A stretch of DNA of 64,000 nucleotides from Heligmosomoides polygyrus polygyrus. Taxonomy: Eukaryota; Nematoda; Chromadorea; Rhabditida; Heligmosomidae. Location: NCBI GenBank assembly GCA_947396885.1, contig OX377203.1, forward strand, positions 24,617,253 to 24,681,252, in the 5' to 3' direction. The notes beneath the pieces were generated by a model, which was not told the origin of the DNA, searched no databases, and saw only the letters and a list, made by a program, of their open reading frames with translations. Shown one piece after another: positions 22,347 to 33,600 of the stretch (positions are counted from its first letter, which is position 1; each line of letters opens with the position of its first letter). The position numbers and the translations under genes were made by a program.

Positions 22347-22537
22347 GAACTCTCTCTCTATTGGTCCCATCTACTAAATGTGGCACTGAACTTAGTAGGG
22401 TTGAGTAGACATTTGGTGGGATAACTTCTTATTGATTTGGTCCCTTTCAGGCTCTGAAGAGGGCGATCTCGCCGAAACGTTGGCCAGTAAATAAATCCGT
22501 CTACCAATCTCGTGTAGAGCTCAACACGCACAACAGC
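22347..22537 (+). repeat. 3' pLTR of PLE 1
   Basis: Copy of 19367-19557. It also contains the hammerhead-like core (CTGAAGA 22454-22460, GAAA 22474-22477). Confidence 0.9.
22448..22485 (+). ncRNA. Hammerhead ribozyme-like motif in the 3' pLTR
   Basis: Same elements as the 5' copy: GGCT, CTGAAGA, GGCG..CGCC, GAAAC, GTT, GGCC. There is one difference in the CTGAAGA-to-helix II join (GGGCG for AGGCG). Confidence 0.6.
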
Positions 22538-22998
22538 GATTTTAGTATTAAATGCACTGTGTTGCTTCGTGAAAGTGAGATCGGTCCCAGAAAGGCCCCA
22601 GAGGCCTTCTGGATCCGCGAACGTAATCTAACAATGAATAACCGAAGTGATTGCATTTCGATCACTTGTGAGTTTTTGCCGTTCATCCTGCTGTGCGAGC
22701 TCTGAGACCGTGCAATCTATACACTTAACATCAGTATGGATCCGCAGTTGGTAGGTCTCAGCTGCTCAATGGTATTAGCGTAGTTGAGCGTTTCCTCAGT
22801 ACTTTTGGAACAGCGGTGAGTTCGGCTTGCTTCAGTTAGATTCTGCTTGACACTCGCAAGAAATATTAAAACTGACAGAGCTGGAGAAGGACGTTTTTGC
22901 CGAAATGAGTGTCTGGTCTTAGGTTTCGAACTTCTTTCAGGCCTTTGAAAACGACGAAGTTGTGGAAACGTCGGCCGAATAAAGTTGATCCACTATAA
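22538..22998 (+). pseudogene. Penelope-like element 2: 3' remnant (end of GIY-YIG and tail)
   Basis: Directly after PLE 1, the + strand reads DFSIKCTVLLRESEIG, KAPEAFWIRERNLTMNNRSD and SITCEFLPF, the C-terminal end of a PLE endonuclease of a different subfamily. The 3' tail (22930-22985) has GGCC...GGAAACGTCGGCC, a decayed hammerhead-like core. Only the 3' end survives. PLE 1 may have inserted here, or the two may be a head-to-tail 5'-truncated pair. Confidence 0.75.
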
Positions 22999-24003
22999 CA
23001 AACCTGCGTGGCACAGAAGCATTAAGACTGCTCTTGTGCAAATCAGTGACGTATCGACTACGCTGATGACATCTCCATCGATCGCTTCTGTCCGCTGAAA
23101 GTGTGAACGGAAGTACTTCACGTTCTACTCTTCTGTTCTTTCATTCGACCGACGCATCATAAATGGGTTGCGATCGGTTTGTTGCACCGCGAGTCTTGCG
23201 TGCGTACTCAATTTTCCCCTTTTTTGTCGACGGAAGCTAGAATGGTAAGAATCCAGTATCGAAGTTGACCTCTATTTATAACAAGTGACAGCGGGTACAT
23301 AACTGCGACATTGATACAATATAGATCATAATACTATGTAGTAAACAAGTAGAGGCTGCAGATTCGCTATACACCGGTCGACGTTCTTGAGGTCCTTTGC
23401 TGGTCTTTTGTGTGACGCAGTTTGTAGATTCTTAATCCGGATATATTATGTCATGCAGTAAACGTGAGGAATATTACTAAATGTAAAGAGCCATTTATGG
23501 CAGGGTGAAAAAGCATTCGGATGGCCTCCGAAAAGGAAATCTCCTGATTCCTTGGGAACGGGCACAGAATCCAGTGTCATGTAGACGACTTGTTGCAGGT
23601 GCTGTGTCGACATTAGCACCAGTGACCGAGATATTGCGCAAAGAATATAGGAAGCGCATTTCAGCTATTTGCAACTATAATTTTTCTGTAGCATTAATCT
23701 GTACTTCTCCTAACATAACAAAAACGTAATATTTCCTGTAGGCCGTCCTTCAAGATTTGGGCACCCATAAACAAAAACGCACCGCTCAACGTCTAGAAAA
23801 ATAAGCTAGAGCAATTCTGCAACATAACTTGGCAACACATTCTTCTATTCTTCTCTCCCTGGATGAAAAAGAATGTCGAACTGAATGGAAGGATGAAAAA
23901 TAAATTGGCTGCAAATTTTTTGAGATGATACGACAGTTTTTTGCTCACTTGCATCTATAATTAGGAGCAATAGAACTAGTTGTAGATCTATGTATAAAAC
24001 TAT
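22999..24003. other. Intergenic, nothing recognised
   Basis: No credible gene. The short frame at 23505-23729 has no domain. Confidence 0.35.
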
Positions 24004-25250
24004 TTAAATATTTATTATGTTATCCTTTATTGAAACTAAAATTGTCTTTTTTATATAGCTCTTCAACAACATAATATACAACGACACAACAATCTTATTA
24101 AAAGGACGATAACATCCAAAATAACGACAGTTAACAACAGCTAAAACATGTTTTGTTTCGCCTCTACCTTCATACAAAACATTTTTATAATTAGTTACCC
24201 CGAGGCTCATCAGTGAAGAAGGTAACTAATTAATTTAGTTGTTAGTATTGTATTGGGCGAAATATTTTTTTCATTTTTTAAAGTGTTTTAACTTGTACTA
24301 GCAACTAAATTTTACAACTGAAAAATACAGGTAACACTTACGTTTTAACACAGTTGTACTACATTATAGAACCGTTAACATATTGTTACTAACTATAAAC
24401 CTAATGTGACTTATATATGTACACACATGTACACATACATACACACATACTGATATATATATATACAATTTTTAAAAAATTATTTATTAATTTTATTTAT
24501 TTTTATAGTTTTAGTTTTAACCTTTTATTTATAACTAACTTTTGTTTTTGATGATTTTAATTTCTTATTGACCTTGATTTTTTAAAATATATGTTTTTAT
24601 TAATTTTTTATATTTTTATGTAATTTTTATGTACTCCTATTTTTTATTATTTATTTATTTTCCAGTGTGTTAAAATTGTTATACAATGCGTGTATTTCAA
24701 CTTAGAAACTTACCGGTTATTTCAAGAGGTAATAATAAAATGAAGCATACTATGTTTAAGTAAAAGTATATAAAATATATCTCTATCACTACCCATCAAA
24801 ATACTTCTTCATTTCATTCTAATGTTATATATAATAAAAAAACCTTATTACTCTATTGGAGAAGTGCTATTATTTCGGTATTTAATATTTTTGTGATATA
24901 ATTAAGGAAATTGGGTATAAGATGTAATACATTATGTTGATTATATTTATATAATAAATGCTTGTTTTTATTTAAACATTTCAATATATTTATTATGATT
25001 ATATCTGTTGGATAGTTATTTTTAATAAGCCTAATTATCAGTTTGACGATGTTTTCAACTAAGTCGTTAAAAGCTGCGCAGCATCTAATAATTCTCAATG
25101 TTTCTGTGATTATTATAGATTTTTTAACCTTAGTAGATATATATGAGTTGAAATGTGGGAATCTTACAACGTAAAATTTAAAAAATTGTTGCTAAATTAA
25201 ATTAATTGTTTCTAATTTAAATTCAAATTGTTGCTTGCTGTTGACGGGTC
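24004..25250. other. Very AT-rich island
   Basis: Base composition falls sharply compared with both sides, with long runs of TTTTTAT and ATTATT and an ACACAT/ATAT microsatellite at 24415-24470. A minus-strand coding-like frame lies at 25180-24853 (listed separately). A second minus frame (24210-24004) has no recognised domain. Confidence 0.75.
24853..25180 (-). pseudogene. Retroelement-like coding fragment, AT-rich
   Basis: The frame open through about 25180-24853 reads VVRFPHFNSYISTKVKKS, IIITETLRIIRCC, VKLIIRLIKNNYP and ILKCLNKN. The order (FPH..S, KK..II, LR..R, then NNYP) is reminiscent of the region after RT in PLE or related retroelements. AT-driven codon use (Ile, Asn, Lys) differs from the surrounding genome. 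Assignment is tentative. Confidence 0.35.
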
Positions 25251-25830
25251 CCAGGAGGTGTTCGGTCAAACAGCACCGGTGGTGCAACGAGAGCGACCAG
25301 TCAGCTAATGTGCATACCTAGGAATGTCTACTTATACGATGGCTGCACAGTATGTTCCATTCGCCCTCAAGTCCCCCCCCCCAGACTTCTGCGGCCAGCG
25401 GCGGGCGGCGCGGACAGCGAAATCGATGAGTCACGCCACTCATCAGCGGTTGCCGGCCGGCCAGCGGCGACGGCGAGGTACTGTAGTCTTTCCAGTCGGG
25501 ACCAACTGGTGCTTAATCCCGGTCCCCGCCGCGAAAGGGCAGAGAGCAGACAGAATCTCCCGGTGCAGCTGGAGCGGCGTCGTCTTTCGTAAAAGCAGTT
25601 TTACTGACTCCTAGACGTTTGCAATGGAACAGCTTCTAATGTTGTCCAGAATTGCTAGGTCTCCTGCTTCGGAGCGCATCCTCAAGGTTGAAATTTAGAG
25701 AACGAATTTTCTTTAACCACCATTGCACGGTCCTTTCTCAACACTACACATGGTTAATTTGTTGAGCCGTTTCGACGGCAGATTGGCAATCTGAAATCGA
25801 AATTATCGTTCGAAATTGCTGTATTGTCAT
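25251..25830. other. GC-rich block without recognised gene
   Basis: Abrupt switch from the AT-rich island to GC-rich sequence (25260-25600, including CGGCCAGCGGCGGGCGGCGC). The 95-codon frames here have no domain. It could be a retroelement 5' UTR. Confidence 0.35.
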
Positions 25831-26870
25831 ACTTCAATCAGGCTTTGAAGAAACACAATTACTATGGAGCGTTTTCTGTGTAAAAAAATTACGACGTTTA
25901 CTGAGGAAAGAGGGTTAATTCACAAGGACCAGTACGGCTTTCATAGAAGAAAATCTAATATTTCAGCACTTTCAACACTGCCGCTATGGCACAAGAAAGT
26001 GTACTAAAAAAGGGGAAAAGGGAATGTTTGTCTCTGTTTGCTAGATTGATTACGCGAAGGCCTTTGATTCCATCCCGCTGCTTTTGAAAAGTATATTCTT
26101 ATGCCACAAGCGGTAGACTAGTCAAATTTCTAAGGTCGTTCCTGACCGGGAGATCTCAATGCGTTGAATCTGAATGACAGCATGTCTCAACCACACTCCA
26201 CACCGAGCGGGGTACCCCTGGGAACATACATTGGTTCACTTATATTTCTACTGTTTGTTTGTGACCGTTTCTACTTACTATCGTCAGGTATAATGTGCAG
26301 TATGTACGCTACCGCTCAAAAATCTTCACTGTTAAGGCTGCTCACAATTTCAGGTCGCTATAAATTCCGTTAGCGTCTTGTTTCAGAAATCAGCTATAAT
26401 ATGCGCTGATGATGACCACCCTGGTTTCAGTCTCACTCTGGATGGGATTCCCTTGTTGCAGGCACATGAAATAAGAGAACTGGGAGTATCTTACAACAAC
26501 AAGCTATAGAAAGCACATCAATGAAGTAATCTCTCGCGTTTCCTCAACGGCTAACTTCATACCTAGAGCATTTAAAACACGTTAGCCAAAGCTGATTTTC
26601 AGCTATTTAGGCCTGACTTAAGGCTATTATTAGAGTACTGCTCGATCATTTGGAGCCCATAAAAAAGTCCACCATTGATTCAATAAAAACTATGCAGAAA
26701 AACGTCACATTCCGCTGATTTACTTGTAAGGGGATTACCTCCTTCTCATAGGAATGACGTCTACAAAAACTGGCAGTGCAATTTTTAGAATACCGTCGAA
26801 AGTTTTTCGATTTGGAACTGATGTACAAGATGACCACAGATGAAACTTCACTAGCCATCATCCACGTTTT
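25831..26870 (+). pseudogene. CR1-like LINE reverse transcriptase, heavily decayed
   Basis: Successive + strand fragments in changing frames read GLIHKDQYGFHRRKS, IDYAKAFDSIP (catalytic Asp), RSFLTGRSQCVE, TPSGVPLGTYIGSLIFLLF, IRELGVSYNN and ISRVSSTANFI. This is the normal order of a non-LTR RT. The YADD box is degraded (MYAT). Many stops; no function. Confidence 0.75.
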
Positions 26871-27490
26871 TGAATTCCCATCGACTCTGGAGGCGGTTGA
26901 AGAGCATCCCCACCGAGTAAGGCCCGAAACACATAATTAAGCGTCCATTGAAGGTTTGTTCTCGTAAGAGTGGTACCTATATGGAATCGGTTGGCTAGAA
27001 ATTCTGTCAGATTGGGAAGTATAATTCCTTTCATTACCTCTCAGATGAGCACATAAGACTTCAAGGGAGTAGGTGAGTGGAAATTCCACATTCTCATACG
27101 TTTTTTCTTTCAGGTTGAGCTTGACACGTTTAGGTCTACTAAGTTTGATGAAGCTTCCTCTTTATCTTGTTTGCATATGTTCACTTAAATCTCTGGACCT
27201 GTAATTTTTTAAAACCTTAATAGGTGCTTCCATATAGCACTCCTCTACCCCAGCTTTCGTCGAGGTACGTTTTGGCGAGGGAAGCGAGCATAGTACTGTG
27301 GTATTCAGAGTTCTCGTCGCTGGAACTTGCAGTGCTGGGGCCACTCTCTTCTGCCAAGCATCGTACCGCCTATTCCCCCACATCTCTTTTTCACCCCTCC
27401 CCGCTCCGCCATCTACCCACCCCTCCTACATCCTTGTATCTCCTTGTTTTTCCTCTGTATCCCTATTTTCCCTGCCTGGTTCGCTCATTT
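26871..27490. other. Intergenic, nothing recognised
   Basis: Pyrimidine-rich from 27370 to 27490 (CCCCTCC, CTCCTTG words). No gene seen. Confidence 0.3.
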
Positions 27491-27790
27491 ACGCGCTTCC
27501 TGTCGGAGTGCAAGGTTCCATCTCGGTGGCAGACCAGCAAGACCGCCTTGCTGAACCAGAATGGAGACGAGCACGCATTGGCAACTATCGCTCGATCTGC
27601 TTGCTGTCCGTAGTCTACAAGCTGTTCAATCGAGTCATCCTGAATAGGATCAGTCAAACGCTGGACGAAGAATAGCCGTGCAAACAAGCAGGATTTCAGA
27701 GAGGATTCAGCACGATCGACCACATACACACCATTACGAAGCTCGGCCGCCTACGGAACGTCATTCATCTCTATTCATCGTCTTTGATTA
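27491..27790 (+). pseudogene. RTE-type LINE RT fragment
   Basis: + strand reads NYRSICLLSVVYKLFNRVIL, NRISQTLDEE, stop, then CKQAGFQRGFSTIDHIHTIT. This is the finger/palm start of RTE-clade reverse transcriptase, interrupted by TAG at 27673-27675 and truncated at about 27750. Confidence 0.8.
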
Positions 27791-28129
27791 TGTGTAAAAT
27801 CCTCCGGTAATTGAATTATAAAAGGGTCAAGCCATGTTAGTGTGATAGTAACTTTATTAGTAAACGTATGGAAAAAAGAATTAGCTCGGTTTTCAGTTCG
27901 TACTTAGTCGAAAACCATAAACTTTAAGGGGTTTCACATAGCGAGCGGTTAGGAACTATCTTTTATGTTGCCTATCTTAGCTCCTCCTAGACTGGAAGTA
28001 CGCCGCAAGACGATTTGAGGCCACCTTAAGTCTCGCCCCGTCCCTTCGGGCAGTCTGGCTGGCCGCCCGGAGTTCTTCGCCCGCACGACAGCCTGACTAG
28101 CTATCGTGTGTACTCCAGTCAAAAACAGC

Positions 28130-28260
28130 AGCACTAAAGGGCCTCATTTCCTGATACAAGCCAGGAAGATCAAGTACGACGCCATCGGACTAACCCAGAC
28201 GAGAGAACACCACCCATTCACGCCGCCTGTGACCCGGGAGAATGAACCTAAAGTAGTTCA
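28130..28260 (+). pseudogene. RTE-type LINE endonuclease fragment
   Basis: Reads IQARKIKYDAIGLTQTREHH, closely matching the AP-endonuclease start seen on the minus strand near 35340 (MQARKTKYDVIGLTKTRRHH). Only about 40 codons remain. Confidence 0.7.
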
Positions 28261-28374
28261 GCGAATTGATTGCGCAACCCACTGTAGCGCCTGGCTCTGG
28301 TAAACAGTGTTTACCACCCTAAGATTTTGATATCACCCTGGATTCTAAAAATTTGAAGTATCAGCTTCCGTGCC

Positions 28375-28810
28375 CACCTATTCGACTCCACTGTTCTTCC
28401 TGCCCTAACATACGCCTCAGAGACCTCGGCTATACGAAAGCAGGATGAACACGCGAGTGACACGACTCACGCAAGTGAGAGAAGGGCTCCGGAGCTCCGA
28501 GCTTCGTCGACGTTACGGACGCTGTCGCATGAGCCAAGTCGCCGAAAATAAGGTGAGTCGCCCACGTAATGCGCTTTGCAGACGCCCGCTGGACGAGAGC
28601 CGTCACTGACTAGATTCCGCGAGAACAGCAGGACGCCCACCAACGCGTTGGTCGGACTTCTTCATGAAAGCCCAGAACGCTCCTCGTGTCCCTCGAGAGA
28701 GTGGGCGAGGATCCATTGGAGCACTCTGACGCGCGACAGTGATGAATGGAGACGTGCTGGCGCGCGCTCGAGCAGTTCGGTGATCAACGGGACGACAGGT
28801 GAAATATGAT
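28375..28810 (+). pseudogene. RTE-type LINE C-terminal fragment and 3' end
   Basis: Fragments LFDSTVLPALTYASET and LTRDSDEWRRA.., then LEQFGDQRDDR followed by TGA, are typical of the C-terminal end of nematode RTE ORF2. Together with the pieces at 27.5 and 28.1 kb these are scrambled relics. A Helitron-like element begins 25 bp after. Confidence 0.75.
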
Positions 28811-28989
28811 CCCTATTTGCAATGTGGTGCTCAATCCTACTATTTATAAGCGAGAACGGTCGTTTGTCTGTGGATGAGTGAGTTTGTGTGTGTGTGTGTT
28901 TGTTTGCACAGAAGTGCTGGGGAGTGTGTTGGGAGGAAGTGTAGGGGGGGGGGTTGTAGTTTTCACCACCTTTTAACTGTTGTGTAGTA

Positions 28990-29350
28990 GTTGTCGACAG
29001 GCGTCCATGTTCAGACGACATGTCACCAATGTCGCGCAAAGGACGTTCAGGTTGAGAAGAGGTATCACCGATGTCGCGCAAGGGGTGTTCGGATTCAGTC
29101 GACGTGTCAGTGATGTCGCGCAAAGCAGGTTCGGCTTGAGAAGACATGCCACCGGCGTCGCTCATTAGGTGACTGGATTCAGAAGAGGTGTCACCATTGT
29201 CGCGAAAGGCCTTCCAGATTCAGATGCCGTGTCACTGATGTCGCGCAAAGCACGTTCGGGTTGAGAACACATGTCATCGACGTTGTTCAAGAGGGGTCCG
29301 GGTTCGGAAGAGGTGTCACCGATGTCGCGCGAGTATTCCGGATTCACATG
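28990..29350. repeat. Tandem repeats, about 33-60 bp GTCACCGATGTCGCGCAAAG-type units
   Basis: Units built on GTGTCACCGATGTCGCGCAA plus TTCGGATTCAGAAGAC repeat at least eight times with variation. Similar units occur in element H2 (30960-31130) and, more weakly, at 8040-8200. Confidence 0.8.
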
Positions 29351-29810
29351 ACGTGTTACCAGTGAAGGTGGGACCAGTAATGGGGGACCGGTGAAGGATG
29401 GGGTTCCAGTAAGGGGAACCGATAAAGGGTTGACCAATAGAGGAGGGACCAGTGGAGGTGGGACCAGCAATGGGTGGGACCTGCGAGGGAGGGGGGGGGG
29501 GGATCCAGTGGAGGGGAACCGGTAAAGGAGGGTAGGGGTCCAGTGAAGATGAGACCGGTAGAATGTTGACCAGTGAAGAGGGGATCAGGAGAAGGGGGGA
29601 CCAGTGAGGGTGGGACCAGTAATGGGGATCGGTGAAGGATAGGATGACCAGCGAAGAGGGACCAGTGAAGGGAGGTGGGAGCAGTAGTAGGGACCGACGA
29701 AGGGGGATGGGGGACCAGTGAAGGGTGAACCGGAAAAGGGTTGACAATAAAGGGGAACCAGTGATATGGGGCCAGTTAAGGGATCCAGTGAAGGCGATGG
29801 ACCTGCTTTG
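29350..29810. repeat. Tandem repeats, GGGACCAGTGAAGG-type units
   Basis: Many imperfect copies of GGGACCAGTGAAGG / GGGACCAGTAATGG. Similar GGGACCAG words appear in H2 near 31140-31260. Purine-rich, no coding. Confidence 0.8.
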
Positions 29811-29961
29811 CCCTATTCCGCTATACAGCAAAACGAGTTTTTTTTTTATGAATGAGAGAAGGCCTAAAGAGGAGAAGAAGACGTTCGGGGTGTTCTATTC
29901 TCGGGTTTGGGGCAAAGCCCCAACCAGAAGTTTGGCGGCCGGTAGGCCGTTGAACGTCTGG

Positions 29962-30616
29962 TTCTATTATAATCGAAATTGTACTATTCAATTGTAAATG
30001 ATAGTGAATTATTAGACGATTAGCCTGAACACTTGAACCATCCTATATAAATGGGTCATCGCGAAAGGATTGTTTTGTACAGTGCGGCGATACTTTTGCC
30101 TTTTTTAGACTGTTTATCTACTTGTTTGAGAACTCGACCTGCTTACTGCCTTAGCATCAAACTTTATTTGATGTTACTAGGTGGAAGGCCTAAGGCATGC
30201 ACTCAAACTTGTTTATGTCGCGTACGTACCTACAATCTATGTGTGCTTTCTTCATATTTTCTCTACGACTATACATCGGAGCTTTGCAGCTGTACAAGGC
30301 TAGACTTAGCCACATATTATAAAACCGGGATCAGAGTCCAAAACCAGTCTCGCATAAAGGGCGTTTGCAGCAATGCCCATGACAAATGAATAAAGAAACA
30401 CCGTTGTTTCTATAACACAACGCAGTGAAGTTTTGAAAGAGCGCAACCACGCTTGCCAGTCTATTCCAAACGTGACAACAGCACCGATATAGTTCTGTCA
30501 GCACAGCAGCGAGGGCTGTTCGCCACATGTGCGCCGGGAGAAGTCCCTATCTCGTCGTCGCGACAGCAGTAGAGCTTTCACTGCATTCATTTTCGCATTT
30601 TCATGTCTTATTTCAG
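29962..30616. other. Intergenic, upstream of CAP gene A
   Basis: No recognised gene. The 112-codon frame at 30051-30389 has no domain; a CAP gene A promoter or signal-peptide exon could lie here but is not identified. Confidence 0.3.
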
Positions 30617-33600
30617 CTATGCTTCGCCTGTCGACTGCTTGTACATGGTAAATAAGTACCTTCGTTAAGCGTTAGCAATTTTCTATTCTACATCGCAAAC
30701 CGACCAAACACATAGAAATTTTTCAGGAGCACAAGACGCCACATGCAACCTAACAATTACATCGGAGATTGATAGACTAGGCGCTTACGGGAGCCACACT
30801 GCAACTAGAGGTCTTCTTCAGACGGAAGGCATACTTGACAACGCAGGAGAAGCTTACGAAACTGCTGTAAACTTGTACGATTTTGTAAGTTGTTATAATG
30901 ATATCCTACTATATATAAAATAACTGTCTGTCGCCCCGTCTGCCCGTCGTCCGTCTGTCTGTCTGTCCGAGACGTTTCAAAGACGTCACGCACCAGGAGT
31001 CTGAGTTCAGAAGACGTGCCAAAAACATCGTGCCACAGGCGCTTAGATTCAAAAGATGTGTCACCAACCTCGTGCAGCAGTTCTGATTCAGAAGACGTGA
31101 TAGGGTTACATGCAGAGTGCCCAGGACGGGGGATCCAGTAAGAAGGGACCTTCAAGGGGAGGGAGTTTCAATAGGAGAAGCGAGGAAAGGGACCAGGAAA
31201 TGGAACCAGGAAGAGGAAACCAGAAGGTGCAACCAGTGAGAGGGCTCCAGTAGGGGCGAACAGGCGCCCGGACCGGATTCAAAAAACTGTCGCCGACGTC
31301 GCTCCACGAGCGCTCGTGGTAAGGCGATTTGTCTCAGCGCGTAGGGAAACGTTTGCCTTCCAGGCGAGGGTTTTGCTCCGCTGCCAATTTCTGACCTAAT
31401 GCATCCCTCCGCTGGCCCGTTGCCAGCTCAGAGCTGGCCAGCGGAGGGATGCATTGAGTCAGAAATTGGCAGTAAAGCAAAACCCTTGCTTTGGCCGTCA
31501 TGAATCAGAAACAGGGGCAAGTTCAGGGAAAGTGGCGGGTAAGTGGCTGTCCAGGCAAACGGGGGAAGGATTTATTAGGTCGTCTAGAAATAAATAAGCG
31601 TTTGCAACTCGAATATTCAAAAAAGCATAACTCAACTGTGAAAGCACTTTATCAATAAGTATAATGATCGTTGAAAGAAGCATATCTTGTCCGACAAGAA
31701 GCTAGTATATTTGTGCCGGTAAAGTAGAAATTCGGGGTTCTGGAGGCGATGAATGTGTTGAAGTTATTTTCGACATCATCTTTGTTGTTGAATGTTTTAT
31801 CCTTCACAGGACTATCTAATTGCTTGAAAAATGATAAATGGTTGGGGACAGATCCGGTAAATATGCTGGATGTGGCAGAGTTTCTTATGCCAATTCATCC
31901 AGTTTCAGGACAACAATTTGTGAAACGTGCTGATGCGCGTTGCCATGCGGTAGGATTGGACCTCTTCGATTGAATAAAACTGGCTGTTTTTCAATCAAAA
32001 ACCAGTGCACCACTTCAGTTTCAGCACAAAACTTCTTTGCTGAGATAGTCTCCCCACTCTCCAAGAACTTGTAGTGGACTATACAAGCCATTGTCCACCG
32101 TGGTCTTCCTTGGATGGAGACTTGATTGCACCTCCTTGAGACTCTCAATCTTGTCCAGCCACAAAGGGTCCCTTATTGTTTGATTGCACAGCCTTAACGA
32201 AACTCAGATGTCGTGGATCTTCAGCATCTGACCGGCGGTCAGTTCGTGCGAGATCCATTTATCCAAATTTCTTTCTTTTCCGATCGCATTTAAGCGGCAA
32301 CTGAAGGTGTTGCCGTCAACGCCGAAACGCTGTGCTAGTTCCCTCACTGTCTGACGCGGATCCGCCTCCACCACGACTGGAGTGAGGAGTGATGGCGGCC
32401 TACCTCGGTCTTCATCTTCGAGAGTTTCATCTCCAGATCGAAACTTTTCGAAATAGTAGCGAATTGTTCGTTTCTTAGCGAAATCCTCCCCAAATGCAGC
32501 GTTGGTGTTACGGACCGTTTCAGCTGCACTCACACCAAGTTCAGATTCGTAGAAGAAAATTTAGCGAAAATTGCGTTCAGACATCTGAAACGGCAAAGCT
32601 TAGAATTGGGAAAGCTTATGCTCTAAACAAAACTCAAAAAAATGATCGAAGAGAGCATGAACTTGGCTTTCTAATGGTATACAACACTACAATGTATAAA
32701 GCATACTTTAATGGAAAAATGTACTCCAATAATAACATTGCAAAACGCTCATTTATTTCCGGAAAACCTAATACCTCTTAAGGCATTCATGAATCCGGCC
32801 AAAGAATGTTGAGAAACGTTAGCCAGCCCGTCACTTGTTCCTCTTTTGTGAATCGTATGTTGGCCGCTTGTTCATTTAGCAGTTCGAAACAGATGTCCAC
32901 CGCACGCTGGATGGAGCGCACGATGAAGCAGTCATCAATGTAGCGGCAGTAGAGTACAGGTCGACGATCAAGCAAGGGCTTTTCAACCTTTGACTTAAAG
33001 GCTTTAGCCAACCTTGGTGATAACCGCTGACCCATTGCTAAACCTCGAATCTGCTTATAGTATTGTCCTGCTCACTAAAGTGTCTCATGTTATACTTAGA
33101 TGTGTATAAAATTCTGTACATTAAAGACCACCACCAAAACTGTGCTATCGTGAAAGAAAATGGATATTATGGTAAAATTGAGTTTGGAACGCAGAATTTA
33201 TGTACACCCCTAATCACCGCAAAAGGTTAATAACTGTAATAAAATACGAACGCAGTTGCAAATTTCATTCGATCAATTTCAAGATGAGCAGGGAGAAATG
33301 CACAATAACTTATAAAGAGTGCGGCAAATAATCATAGCAAGATTTATGTAGGTGTTCAGCTGAAAGTAATTGCTAATCGAAGGACAATCCTCTGACACTT
33401 TCTGGTTTTCCATAGGTCTATGAATGCGAGTATGAGCGCATTGCTGACGAATTCGTACAAGGATGCCAACGGACGCCGCCTTCAACACCTCCTGAAGGAC
33501 ACGCTCTTAATTTCAAAGCGTGAGCCAGCACGTGAACCCGATTTGTGATTTCGTCTAAACTAAAAACTTGTTTAGGCTTCCATATGATGGTCAAACCATC

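Larger units (their letters stand above)
19367..22537 (+). mobile_element. Penelope-like retroelement 1 with pLTR repeats and GIY-YIG endonuclease
   Basis: Direct repeats 19367-19557 and 22347-22537 (191 bp, a handful of differences) flank the coding region; the left one is cut by the N gap. Coding order is an N-terminal region, reverse transcriptase with RYVDDCF, then a GIY-YIG-type endonuclease, the hallmark PLE arrangement. Each pLTR holds a hammerhead-ribozyme-like core. Two frameshifts and one TGA stop break it. The EN(+) organisation fits PLE clades such as Neptune or Nematis, but the clade is not determined here. Confidence 0.93.
28835..29961 (+). mobile_element. Non-autonomous Helitron-like element H1 (1127 bp)
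   Basis: 5' end A|TCCTACTATTTATAAG; 3' end CTGG|T at 29958-29961, preceded by hairpin CGGCC-GGTA-GGCCG and an 8-base spacer. A TTGGGGC-AAA-GCCCCAA hairpin lies further upstream. Insertion is between A and T with no target duplication, as known for Helitrons. The interior is two tandem-repeat blocks. Element H3 (36073-36496) has the same ends. No Rep/helicase coding. Confidence 0.7.

Noticed and set aside
28990..29350. CRISPR array
   Set aside because: Units vary in length and sequence throughout with no constant repeat and unique spacer pattern; eukaryotic minisatellite inside a Helitron-like element.
29316..29831. Proline-rich 171-codon frame on the minus strand
   Set aside because: A translation of the GGGACCAGTGAAGG tandem repeats, not a protein-coding gene.
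30904..31350. Complete Helitron H2
   Set aside because: A 5' tip is present but no CTGG/hairpin 3' tip was found, so it is called partial.
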